DNA of 12,990 bases from DATKYV01 sp035528275 (lineage in GTDB: Bacteria; Acidobacteriota; Terriglobia; UBA7540). The notes below the pieces were generated by a model. That model had not been told where the DNA came from and searched no databases. It was given only the letters and a program-made list of their open reading frames with translations. Location: assembly GCA_035528275.1 (NCBI GenBank), contig DATKYV010000273.1:1-12990 (forward strand), read 5' to 3'. The first letter of the stretch is position 1. Every line of letters starts with the position of its first letter. Shown here piece by piece: positions 7,436 through 12,990 of the stretch. The translations under genes were made by a program, and so were the position numbers.

Positions 7436-8035
7436 TCAGCTCGCCTGAATAGCCTTGCGAAAAAGCTGCCAGGACTTCTCCATGTGTTTCGTGACGTCGA
7501 AGCGGCCGTCGCTGATGTGCCAGAGAATGACCACGGGGGGCATCAAACCCCAGAACGAAACAGCGAGGGTTCGCGCGTCCACGTCATCGCGAATCTGGCC
7601 TTCCTGCTGGCCCTCTCGAATGATCTCTTCCAGCTTCGCCAGCACGCTTTTGATCATCTCGTAGGCTTTGTGCTTCCTCTCCGGGTGCTCGCCGTACATT
7701 CCTTCGGAAAAAACGATGCGAGGAACGGCCTGAATTTCACGGATCATTTGCGCATTCAACATGAGCAGACACTCCATCCGGTCCAGCGCCGTGGGCGCCC
7801 CCGCCGAGACGAGGCCGATGTTTTCCAGGACTTTTTTCCGGACCAGCCCCAACGCCGCTTCCAGCATCTGCTCCTTATTCTTGAAGTGCCGGTAGAGGGC
7901 TGAAGGGACCAAGCCAACGCGCCGTGCCACCGCGCCCATGCTCAGCCCTCGCAGTCCGTGAGCGGCGATGAGGTCCAGCGCCGCCTGGATGATCTGTTCC
8001 TGCCTCGCTTCGCTGTCGAGTTTTTGGAGGGCCAT
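7436..8035 (-). CDS. TetR-family transcriptional regulator of the exporter operon
   Basis: This 199-residue protein has the normal length for a TetR repressor. The DNA-binding domain is at about residues 10-58: helix ARQEQIIQAALDLIAAHGL, then the helix-turn-helix LSMGAVARRVGLVPSALYRHF followed by KNKEQML. The rest is a helical ligand-binding and dimer domain with no family-wide motif. The start is the ATG at 8035, with AAAGGA seven bases upstream; an in-frame TTG at 8095 would put the promoter and operator inside the gene. A GTGAAC-N4-GTTCAC palindrome overlaps its own likely transcription start and another precedes the adaptor gene, so it should repress itself and the exporter until a ligand binds. 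It occupies the place of cecR beside ybhGFSR, but I see no special similarity to CecR beyond the fold. Confidence 0.95.
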   Translation of the reverse strand: MALQKLDSEARQEQIIQAALDLIAAHGLRGLSMGAVARRVGLVPSALYRHFKNKEQMLEAALGLVRKKVLENIGLVSAGAPTALDRMECLLMLNAQMIREIQAVPRIVFSEGMYGEHPERKHKAYEMIKSVLAKLEEIIREGQQEGQIRDDVDARTLAVSFWGLMPPVVILWHISDGRFDVTKHMEKSWQLFRKAIQAS

Positions 8036-8049
8036 GTCCACATCCTTTA

Positions 8050-8065
8050 GTGAACGTATGTTCAC
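8050..8065. promoter_or_regulatory. Operator-like palindrome before the TetR gene
   Basis: GTGAACGTATGTTCAC has perfect six-base arms, the same as the site before the adaptor gene. It begins just past the -10 element of the candidate promoter and covers the expected transcription start, 14 bases before the ATG. That is the usual layout for TetR autorepression. Confidence 0.8.
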
Positions 8066-8066
8066 A

Positions 8067-8095
8067 ACATTAGAAATTTCATTCGACTCTGTCAA
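8067..8095 (-). promoter_or_regulatory. Sigma-70-type promoter of the exporter operon
   Basis: On the minus strand a perfect TTGACA (plus-strand 8090-8095) is followed after exactly 17 bases by TAATGT (8067-8072), a moderate -10 element. The predicted start near 8060 falls within the operator. The stretch around it is A/T-rich compared with the flanking genes. Confidence 0.6.
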
Positions 8096-8264
8096 TTCCT
8101 ATTTTTGACATATCCTCTTGTGAAGTAATTGCTGTATTTTCAGCTTGTTAAGATGAACTCAATTCCAGCAAGTCCAGGATAGGTAGGTTAGTGCGTGTTT
8201 CTCAGGCAGAGAATCTGTGTTCACAAACAAGCTGCCGGGTGGGGTCACCACGGCCCGGGGAGAA
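8096..8264. other. Gap between the LysE-type gene and the TetR promoter
   Basis: These 169 bases hold no convincing gene. The left part (to about 8160) is A/T-rich and lies just upstream of the TetR promoter, with a small GCTG/CAGC hairpin at about 8131-8144. The right part holds the possible terminator of the LysE-type gene. A lone GTTCAC half-site at 8219-8224 is not part of a full palindrome. Confidence 0.5.
8235..8258 (-). terminator. Possible terminator of the LysE-type gene
   Basis: Six bases after the stop at 8265, the minus strand can fold with outer arms CCGGG/CCCGG and inner TGG/CCA around a short loop, with two unpaired C. It is followed by CAGCTTGTTTGTG, which is T-rich but not a clean U-run. 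It would separate this gene from the exporter operon in the same orientation. Confidence 0.4.
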
Positions 8265-8903
8265 TCATTTACTTCTATCTGAGCCTGTGAACGCAGCGGC
8301 CACGCCGAGCGTGATGAGCAGCCCGCCGGAGAAGTACCGCTGGGCGCGAAGGAAGCGGGAGTTTGCCCTCACCCACTCCCCCGCCGTCCCCGCCATCACC
8401 GCGTAGAGCCCGTCGCTGACCAGGCCCATGAGAACGAGAAGCATTCCGAAGAAAAGGACCTGAGCGGCCACCGGTCCTCTCGAGACATCCACAAACTGCG
8501 GCAGGAAGGCGAAAAAGAAAAGGGCCGTCTTGGGATTGAGAAGATTGACGAGGATACCTTGGGTGAAGACGCGGGTCATCTCCCGGCGCTGGAATACTTG
8601 CAGTTCGCTCGCCTCCTCGCGCCTCAGGAGTTTCTGCGCTCCCAGGTAAATCAGGTAAGCCGCTCCCAGATACTTCACGGTGTTGAACGCCAGGGCTGAG
8701 GAGACCAGCAACGCCGAAACACCCAGCGCCGCCGCCGTGACGTGAAAGAGCGTGCCAACACCGATGCCCAGCGTGGATACAATTCCCGCCTTGCGTCCGC
8801 CGTCAATGCTCCTGGCGACGATATAGAGCACCGCCGGTCCCGGGGTGAGAAGCAGCACCAAGGCGGCAAGAACAAATAGTGTGATGGTTTTTGGATCCGG
8901 CAT
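8265..8903 (-). CDS. LysE/RhtB-family amino-acid exporter
   Basis: This 212-residue inner-membrane protein has the usual length for LysE/RhtB exporters and about six hydrophobic segments. Family hallmarks are the first helix with LLLTPGPAVLYIVARS (18-32), the glycine-rich GIVSTLGIGVGTLFHVTAAALG (40-61), KYLGAAYLIYLG (77-88), and NPKTALFFFAFLPQFVD (123-139). Members pump out amino acids such as lysine, threonine or homoserine, or small metabolites; the substrate is not predictable here. The ATG at 8903 follows a purine-rich AAAGGGCGGG; an extension to 8978 adds 25 basic residues unlike the family start. It is transcribed alone, divergently from the di-iron protein gene, with 259 bases between the starts. 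Nothing links it to the neighbouring exporter beyond direction. Confidence 0.93.
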   Translation of the reverse strand: MPDPKTITLFVLAALVLLLTPGPAVLYIVARSIDGGRKAGIVSTLGIGVGTLFHVTAAALGVSALLVSSALAFNTVKYLGAAYLIYLGAQKLLRREEASELQVFQRREMTRVFTQGILVNLLNPKTALFFFAFLPQFVDVSRGPVAAQVLFFGMLLVLMGLVSDGLYAVMAGTAGEWVRANSRFLRAQRYFSGGLLITLGVAAAFTGSDRSK

Positions 8904-9045
8904 TACCCGCCCTTTGGGAAGGCGTTCGATTCGCGAATTGGATACCCTTCGCCCTTTAAGGATACAGGAGATTTTCAATCCCCCGAGCGTTTTCCCGTAT
9001 CTTCACCTTTTTTTTGCCTTCCCGATAGACTTTCCGAGCTCGCCG

Positions 9046-9066
9046 TCTCTAAAGAGAGGCTATAAT
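9046..9066 (+). promoter_or_regulatory. Candidate promoter of the di-iron protein gene with adjoining inverted repeat
   Basis: A perfect -10 hexamer TATAAT lies at 9061-9066, about 97 bases before the ATG at 9163. Directly before it, TCTCT-AA-AGAGA (9046-9057) is an inverted repeat in the spacer position, where a regulator could bind. I see no good -35 element at 16-18 bases, so the promoter may need an activator or be a chance match. The rest of the 8904-9162 divergent gap is A/T-richer than its surroundings, with an eight-T run at about 9008-9015, and holds no gene that I can support. Confidence 0.4.
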
Positions 9067-9162
9067 CAACGTTCGCTCAGGGCATTGCAAAAAACCTCGT
9101 GGATATTCACCGCGGATGTGTGTCGTTGAGGGAATATTCAAACAATCTTTGGGGAGGATTTC

Positions 9163-9888
9163 ATGCCGACCATTAAAGAGATTGCTCCAGACACCTACCG
9201 AATATCCGTCTACGTCCCCGAGTTCAACCTGCAGTTCAATCACTTCCTCGTGAAGGACGACGAGCCCCTGTTATTCCATACCGGCCTGAGAAAGATGTTT
9301 CCACTCGTGCGGGAGGCGGTGGCGAGTCTGATTGATCCGGCGCGCATCCGCTGGATCAGTTTCAGCCACTTTGAATCGGACGAATGCGGCGCGCTCAATC
9401 ATTGGCTGGAGATCGCACCGCAGGCCGAGCCGGTCTGCAGCATGGTCGGGGCGCTGGTGAGCGTAAACGATTTTGCGAACCGCCCGGCTCGCGGGTTGAG
9501 CGAGGGTGAAACGTTCACCACGGGCCGCTATCGCTACCGATTCAGTTCCACGGCCCACCTGCCGCATGGCTGGGACGCAGCGCTGCTATTCGAGGAGACC
9601 CAGAAGACGTTGCTCTGCTCGGATCTGTTCCATCAGGAAGGTGACGTCGAACCGTTGACGGAGTCGGACGTGGTCGGACGATCGCGCGATACCATGCGTG
9701 CCTACCAGAAAGGGCCTCTGGCCGACTACGCGCCCTACACACCGCACATGGAGCGCATCCTGAACCGCCTGGCCGAGCTGAATCCCAAGACGCTTGCCAT
9801 CATGCACGGCTCGAGTTTCTCGGGCGACGGGGCGCGCGCCCTGCGTGACTTGGCGGTTGCGTACAAGGAAACCTTCGGCCAGCCCTGA
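9163..9888 (+). CDS. Stand-alone oxygen-binding di-iron (ODP-type) metallo-beta-lactamase-fold protein
   Basis: This 241-residue soluble protein matches the N-terminal metallo-beta-lactamase domain of flavodiiron proteins, without the flavodoxin domain. Likely metal ligands are His69, Glu71 and Asp73 in SHFESDECGALNHWL, His132 or His135 in AHLPHGWDAALL, Asp154 in LLCSDLFHQEG, and His215 in IMHGSSFSGDG. Classical flavodiiron proteins have HxExDH; here the last residue is Glu74. From memory, this ESDECG form is common in the single-domain ODP family, whose members act in oxygen, nitric oxide or redox sensing or reduction; the role here is not known. The ATG at 9163 follows GGGGAGGA at five bases. 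It is a single gene, convergent with the SYLF gene 53 bases on. No redox partner is encoded beside it. Confidence 0.9.
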   Translation: MPTIKEIAPDTYRISVYVPEFNLQFNHFLVKDDEPLLFHTGLRKMFPLVREAVASLIDPARIRWISFSHFESDECGALNHWLEIAPQAEPVCSMVGALVSVNDFANRPARGLSEGETFTTGRYRYRFSSTAHLPHGWDAALLFEETQKTLLCSDLFHQEGDVEPLTESDVVGRSRDTMRAYQKGPLADYAPYTPHMERILNRLAELNPKTLAIMHGSSFSGDGARALRDLAVAYKETFGQP

Positions 9889-9941
9889 CCGGCGTTCTCC
9901 CCGTCTGGCTCCGGCCGCGGTCCCCATCGCGCGGCGAAGAG

Positions 9942-10655
9942 TTATTTCAGGGACTTCACCTCAGAGGCGTTTCTGGGGGAGTGCTGGTTCAGGGTGGAGA
10001 TCAAAAGCTGGCCCGCGGCCGGCGTCTGAGCAGCTCCCTGGCGGACAATCGCGCGCGCGCTGAGCTTGCGTCCGTAGACATCCTTGTTGGCCCCTTTATC
10101 CTGCCGAAGGGTCGAGCCTTCCACGGAGACTCCGGCAAACAGCCCGCGCGAGCGCGAGTAGCTAAGGACTTCAGCGCGCATGAAGGCATCCGTGGCCGCG
10201 GTGGCCGTGCGTCCTTTGGGGCCCGCCGCCGCCGCCGCGTCGGCGCCTAATTTGACCTTGGTCTTCAGAAGGGAATCAACCCCCTTGGGATTCATTATCA
10301 GAAGGAGGAAATCCGTAGCCTGACCGCCCAACTGGAACCCGATGTTGGCGCCTTCCAGGCGGTACATCGCCGGAGCGCTCCAGGCGCCGGTGAAGTGCTC
10401 GCCGGTGCGGCAGGACATTGCGCCGCGGCCGTAGCTGCCGCCGATGCCGATCGCCAACTTCTTGACCGAGGGGATCACCACCACGCACTCGGCTTTGTCG
10501 AGCAATTCCTGCGGAATGTTGTCGGGGATGTCGAGGATTTCGGTCAAGGCCTCGCCGCAGTTTGCCAGCCGCTCGTTCGCCTTGTCGCCGTCCGCGGCTT
10601 GCGCCGCGAAAGAAATGAGTGATGCGGCGAATATCAATGGCAGAATTCTTTTCAT
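9942..10655 (-). CDS. Secreted SYLF/Ysc84-domain protein
   Basis: This 237-residue protein has a Sec signal peptide at residues 1-20 (MKR, hydrophobic core, AQA cut). The SYLF domain fills most of the rest: AECVVVIPSVKKLAIGIGGSYGRG (56-78), WSAPAMYRLEGANIGFQLGGQATDFLLLIMN (92-122), the acceptor loop KVKLGADAAAAAGPKGR (133-149), and SYSRSRGLFAGVSVEGSTLRQD (166-186). SYLF domains of the eukaryotic Ysc84/SH3YL1 type bind lipid; the bacterial proteins are periplasmic and poorly understood. No lipobox Cys follows the signal peptide. The ATG at 10655 sits six bases after GGAGG; a GTG directly before it is less well spaced. It is a lone gene with its own promoter candidate, convergent with the di-iron protein gene. 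The tail after about residue 225 is variable. Confidence 0.93.
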   Translation of the reverse strand: MKRILPLIFAASLISFAAQAADGDKANERLANCGEALTEILDIPDNIPQELLDKAECVVVIPSVKKLAIGIGGSYGRGAMSCRTGEHFTGAWSAPAMYRLEGANIGFQLGGQATDFLLLIMNPKGVDSLLKTKVKLGADAAAAAGPKGRTATAATDAFMRAEVLSYSRSRGLFAGVSVEGSTLRQDKGANKDVYGRKLSARAIVRQGAAQTPAAGQLLISTLNQHSPRNASEVKSLK

Positions 10656-10683
10656 CACCAGCCTCCCTGGTCAGACGAGTCTC

Positions 10684-10712
10684 ATCCTAGAGCCTTCTGA
10701 GATTGGATGCAA
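10684..10712 (-). promoter_or_regulatory. Candidate promoter of the SYLF gene
   Basis: On the minus strand TTGCAT (plus-strand 10707-10712) and TAGGAT (10684-10689) are separated by exactly 17 bases, giving a start near 10677 and a leader of about 22 bases. The -10 matches consensus at four positions, the -35 only at three. Just upstream, CGGCA/TGCCG arms (10721-10725 and 10734-10738) form an eight-base-spaced inverted repeat that could be a regulator site. Confidence 0.4.
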
Positions 10713-11098
10713 ACAGCCGACGGCACGTTTGTTTGCCGGGCAAGCGACACTCTTCTCGCGATCTGGAAAGATGAAGGTCGGCTCTCCAACCTGGAAAGAG
10801 ACGGCGGTAAGAATTTGAAATCTGCGGTGGCCGAAGCTAATATCTCCCACCGTTGATACCCCCCGAGGCCGCACGGCTTGGCGAGGGGGCGATTTGAACG
10901 GAGGAGGAGGGAAGGCTCCGGGTAGGTCGGGTGTGGTTCAAGACCTGTCCGCCTCTTCCCGAACGGTTGTCGGCGCGGGCATGATATTCTGTGACCCCTC
11001 GTCGACTTCGGGCTTGACGCCCGCTGGACCGTCTTTCAACGATTTTCGGGAGTTTGGAACTCCGCATGCCAAACAGTTAGCGCACTGAGGAGGAACAC
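10713..11098. other. Divergent gap between the SYLF and corrinoid-protein genes
   Basis: These 386 bases hold no supported gene; the short open frames have atypical composition and no ribosome sites. Visible structure: an imperfect hairpin with CCCCC/GGGGG outer arms and AGGCC/GGCTT inner arms (10859-10889), and CGGGC-TTGAC-GCCCG (11009-11023). A GAGGAGG ribosome site at 11087-11093 sits five bases before the corrinoid gene. I looked for the conserved boxes of cobalamin and SAM riboswitches and did not find them. No clear -35/-10 pair precedes the corrinoid gene; a weak TATTCT lies at about 10985-10990. Confidence 0.45.
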
Positions 11099-11734
11099 AT
11101 GTCCGACTGCACAAAGCTGACCGAAGCCATCTTGACGGGTGACGCCAAGGCGGCCGTGGCCATCACTCAGGAAGCCCTCGCTCAAAAAACCGATCCCCAG
11201 GAGCTTGTCACGAAGTACATGATCCCCGCCATGGACGAGATGGGGAAACGGTTTGAAACCGGCGATTGTTTCGTGCCGGAGCTGCTGATTTCCGCTCGCG
11301 CCATGAAAGCATCGCTGGCGATCATTCGGCCGTTGCTCACCGCGCGCGGCGCCGAGCCCATCGGGCGCGTGGTGATCGGCACGGTGAAGGGCGACCTGCA
11401 CGACATCGGCAAGAATCTGGTGGCGTCTATGCTGGAGGGCGCGGGATTCGAGGTAATCGACTTGGGTGTGGATGTGCCACCCGAGAAATTCGTAGCGGAG
11501 ATTCAGGCCAAAAAGGCTGGATTCGTAGCTCTCTCAGCGCTGCTCACCACCACCATGCCCTACATGAAGAACACGATTGAGGAACTGAAGAAGGCCGGCG
11601 TCCGCGAGCACGTGAAAGTCCTGATCGGCGGCGCGCCGGTGACCCAGCGCTACGCGGACGACATCGGCGCTGACGGCTACAGCGACAACGCCAATGGGGC
11701 AGTCAACCTGGCGCGCAAGCTGACGGCAGACTGA
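11099..11734 (+). CDS. Methyltransferase corrinoid protein (MetH/MtaC-type B12-binding)
   Basis: This 211-residue cytoplasmic protein has the two-part layout of methyltransferase corrinoid proteins. Residues about 1-85 are the helical cap (VTKYMIPAMDEMGKRFETGDCFVPELLISARAMKA). Residues about 88-211 are the Rossmann B12 domain, with the cobalt-ligand motif DLHDIG (Asp99, His101, Gly104), SALLTT (146-151) and IGGAPVT (176-182). It would shuttle methyl groups on cobalt between a donor methyltransferase and an acceptor methyltransferase. The length is that of MtaC/MtbC/MttC relatives and of the MetH B12 module. The ATG at 11099 follows GAGGAGG. The homocysteine methyltransferase gene starts 81 bases after the stop, so this protein very likely serves that enzyme. 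The methyl donor is not shown by the sequence. Confidence 0.95.
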   Translation: MSDCTKLTEAILTGDAKAAVAITQEALAQKTDPQELVTKYMIPAMDEMGKRFETGDCFVPELLISARAMKASLAIIRPLLTARGAEPIGRVVIGTVKGDLHDIGKNLVASMLEGAGFEVIDLGVDVPPEKFVAEIQAKKAGFVALSALLTTTMPYMKNTIEELKKAGVREHVKVLIGGAPVTQRYADDIGADGYSDNANGAVNLARKLTAD

Positions 11735-11815
11735 GCTCCTCCTTGCCGCCGGAAGTTTTTTCAACGAGTGCAGATGCGGTCGGCGTTTGCGGTGCCACGC
11801 CGTTTGGTGATCGAG

Positions 11816-12700
11816 ATGAATCGGCTTCTTGAAAGACTCCTGGCACGCGGTCTGGTCATTACCGACGGCGCCACGGGAACTCAGCTTCAGGCGCGGGGGC
11901 TTGCCCCGGGCGAATGCCCGGACTCCTGGAACCTTTCCTGTCCCACCGCCGTCGAGGAACTGGCGCGGGCTTACGTTGATGCCGGGAGCGAAATCATCCT
12001 GACCAACACGTTTCGCGCCAACCGGCTGGCCCTTGGTGGCTACGGACTTTCCGAGAAGACCGAAGAGATCAACGACAGCGGCGTGGAGATCGCGCGGCGC
12101 GCCGCGGCAGGCCAAGCTGCCGTTTTCGGCTCGATGGGGCCAAGCGGGAAGATGTTGATGGCAGGTGAAGTCGGCGAGGAAGAACTGCGTTCCGCATTCG
12201 AGGAGCAGGCGCGCGTTCTTGCCGGGGCCGGGGTGGAAGGCTTGGCGCTCGAGACCATGACGGACCTGGCCGAGGCGAAGCTGGCGCTCGCCGCGGCCCG
12301 CCAGACGGGACTCCCGGTGGTGGTCTCGATGGTTTTCGATTCGGGCAAGGAGAAGGATCGCACAATGATGGGGGTCACGCCCGAGCAGGCGGCCGAGGAA
12401 CTGACCGCCGCCGGCGCCGACGTCATCGGCGCCAATTGCGGACGGAGCATCAAGGGTTTTGTTCCCATCTGCCGACGCCTTCACAGCGCAACCAAGAGAC
12501 CCATCTGGATCAAGCCCAACGCCGGCCTTCCCGAATGGGTCGAGGGGAAGGTGGCTTACCCGACGACACCAGAGGAGTTCGCCGCCTTTATCCCCGCACT
12601 CGTCGAGGCCGGGGCGAGTTTTGTGGGCGGATGCTGCGGCACAACACCCGAGTTCATCAGGGCGATCAAGGCACAGAAGCAGACACTGCGGGCGAACTAA
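11816..12700 (+). CDS. Homocysteine S-methyltransferase domain protein (MetH N-module-like)
   Basis: This 294-residue protein matches the homocysteine-binding TIM barrel of methionine synthase and betaine-homocysteine methyltransferase. It opens with ITDGATGTQLQARGL (15-29), then LTNTFRANRLAL (62-73) and FGSMGPSG (104-111). The three zinc-binding cysteines are present: Cys208 in GANCGRS and Cys273-Cys274 in GGCCGTTPEFI. It should pass a methyl group from the adjacent corrinoid protein to homocysteine, or a related thiol, giving methionine. It stops where the Hcy module ends; the folate, B12 and reactivation domains of MetH are absent. I chose the ATG at 11816 (GGTGA five bases before; homologous proteins begin close to this point). 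GTG 11768 or ATG 11774 would add 14-16 residues and have weaker sites. The 81-base gap before it holds no clear terminator. Confidence 0.93.
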   Translation: MNRLLERLLARGLVITDGATGTQLQARGLAPGECPDSWNLSCPTAVEELARAYVDAGSEIILTNTFRANRLALGGYGLSEKTEEINDSGVEIARRAAAGQAAVFGSMGPSGKMLMAGEVGEEELRSAFEEQARVLAGAGVEGLALETMTDLAEAKLALAAARQTGLPVVVSMVFDSGKEKDRTMMGVTPEQAAEELTAAGADVIGANCGRSIKGFVPICRRLHSATKRPIWIKPNAGLPEWVEGKVAYPTTPEEFAAFIPALVEAGASFVGGCCGTTPEFIRAIKAQKQTLRAN

Positions 12701-12719
12701 CCGGCAAATCCAATTTGGG

Positions 12720-12990
12720 GTGTTCCCTCTGCGCCTCAGACTCATCAGTTGCGAAATCTTCTATCGCGAGATGTCCGCGGCGGTGGCGCGCTCCGTGAAC
12801 ACCGTGGATATCGAATTCCTCCCCAAAGGGTTGCACGACATTGGCAGCGCGAAGATGCTGGAGCGCGTTCAGGGGGTCGTGGATCGAGTGGACGCTTCGA
12901 AGTACCAGGCGGTCCTTTTGGGCTACGGGCTCTGCAACAATGGTTTGGCCGACCTGAGGGGGCGCGCGCTCCCTCTGGTGGTGCCGCGGG
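12720..12990 (+). CDS. DUF1638 protein, N-terminal part
   Basis: The frame is open to the right edge, so the gene is truncated by the window. The visible 90 residues include ISCEIFYREMSAAVARSV, VDIEFLPKGLHDIG and LLGYGLCNNGLADLRG, which I recognise as DUF1638 hallmarks; the GYGLCNNG loop with its Cys is the clearest. DUF1638 genes often lie near corrinoid proteins and methyltransferases, as here, but their biochemical role is not known to me. The start is uncertain: a GTG at 12720 (MFPLRLRLISC) has no well-spaced ribosome site, while a CTG at 12729 would give the family-like start MRLRLISC with GGGG at 12717-12720, eight bases upstream. The gap to the methyltransferase stop is only 19 bases, so it belongs to the same operon. 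Confidence 0.88.
   Translation, partial: MFPLRLRLISCEIFYREMSAAVARSVNTVDIEFLPKGLHDIGSAKMLERVQGVVDRVDASKYQAVLLGYGLCNNGLADLRGRALPLVVPR

Noticed and set aside
8036..8095. TTG start at 8095 giving a 219-residue TetR protein
   Set aside because: It would place the TTGACA/TAATGT promoter and the operator inside the coding region. The ATG at 8035 has a good ribosome site and gives the usual family start.
8219..8292. Further GTTCAC (8219-8224) and GTGAAC (8287-8292) half-sites
   Set aside because: Each is a single six-base arm without its partner at the right spacing, and the second lies inside the LysE-type coding region.
10880..10905. A tRNA-like 3' end on the minus strand (GTTCAAAT followed by CGCCCCCTCGCCA)
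   Set aside because: The five bases on either side of GTTCAAAT pair at only two positions, and no matching 5' acceptor arm, D arm or anticodon arm is found upstream.
10713..11098. Cobalamin or SAM riboswitch before the corrinoid operon
   Set aside because: I could not find the conserved B12 box or SAM-riboswitch core, so I list only unassigned hairpins.
1..12990. Mobile elements, CRISPR arrays, toxin-antitoxin pairs or phage genes
   Set aside because: No transposase, integrase, regularly spaced repeats or terminal inverted repeats were seen on either strand.

Overview
The window comes from a GC-rich, Gram-negative bacterium. An outer-membrane TolC-type channel, an HlyD-type periplasmic adaptor and a secreted SYLF-domain protein all imply two membranes. 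Codon use is uniformly G/C-ending, and I see no insertion sequence, integrase, CRISPR array, rRNA or complete tRNA. The mix (TolC-ABC exporter operon, SYLF/Ysc84 lipoprotein-like protein, corrinoid protein next to a homocysteine methyltransferase and DUF1638) would suit Acidobacteriota or a similar environmental phylum, but the sequence alone does not fix the phylum.

Layout. (1) 1-626, plus strand: the tail of one small protein and a complete 152-residue membrane-anchored protein, both of unknown function and probably one operon. (2) 702-8035, minus strand: a compact seven-gene operon read right to left as TetR regulator, HlyD adaptor, ABC ATPase 1, ABC ATPase 2, permease 1, permease 2, TolC. 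Its order matches E. coli cecR-ybhGFSR, with the fused double ATPase YbhF split into two genes and an outer-membrane channel added at the end. Two copies of the palindrome GTGAAC-N4-GTTCAC lie 14 and 15 bases before the TetR and HlyD start codons and are the likely operators. (3) 8265-8903, minus strand: a LysE/RhtB-type exporter, divergent from (4) 9163-9888, plus strand: a stand-alone metallo-beta-lactamase-fold protein of the oxygen-binding di-iron type. (5) 9942-10655, minus strand: a secreted SYLF (Ysc84-like) protein. (6) 11099-12990, plus strand: a corrinoid protein, a homocysteine S-methyltransferase domain protein and the start of a DUF1638 protein, running off the right edge.

How the genes work together. 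The seven-gene operon encodes every part of a drug or xenobiotic exporter that could span both membranes: two asymmetric nucleotide-binding subunits, two paralogous ABC-2 permeases, a periplasmic adaptor and an outer-membrane channel, under a local repressor. The right-hand cluster looks like the homocysteine-binding and cobalamin-binding modules of methionine synthase as separate proteins, without the folate and reactivation modules in view, so the methyl donor is probably something other than, or additional to, methyl-tetrahydrofolate. Most of the window is recognisable. The more interesting points are the operator pair, the asymmetric split ATPases, the symmetric four-copy repeat in the adaptor, the corrinoid/DUF1638 cluster and the variant di-iron site.
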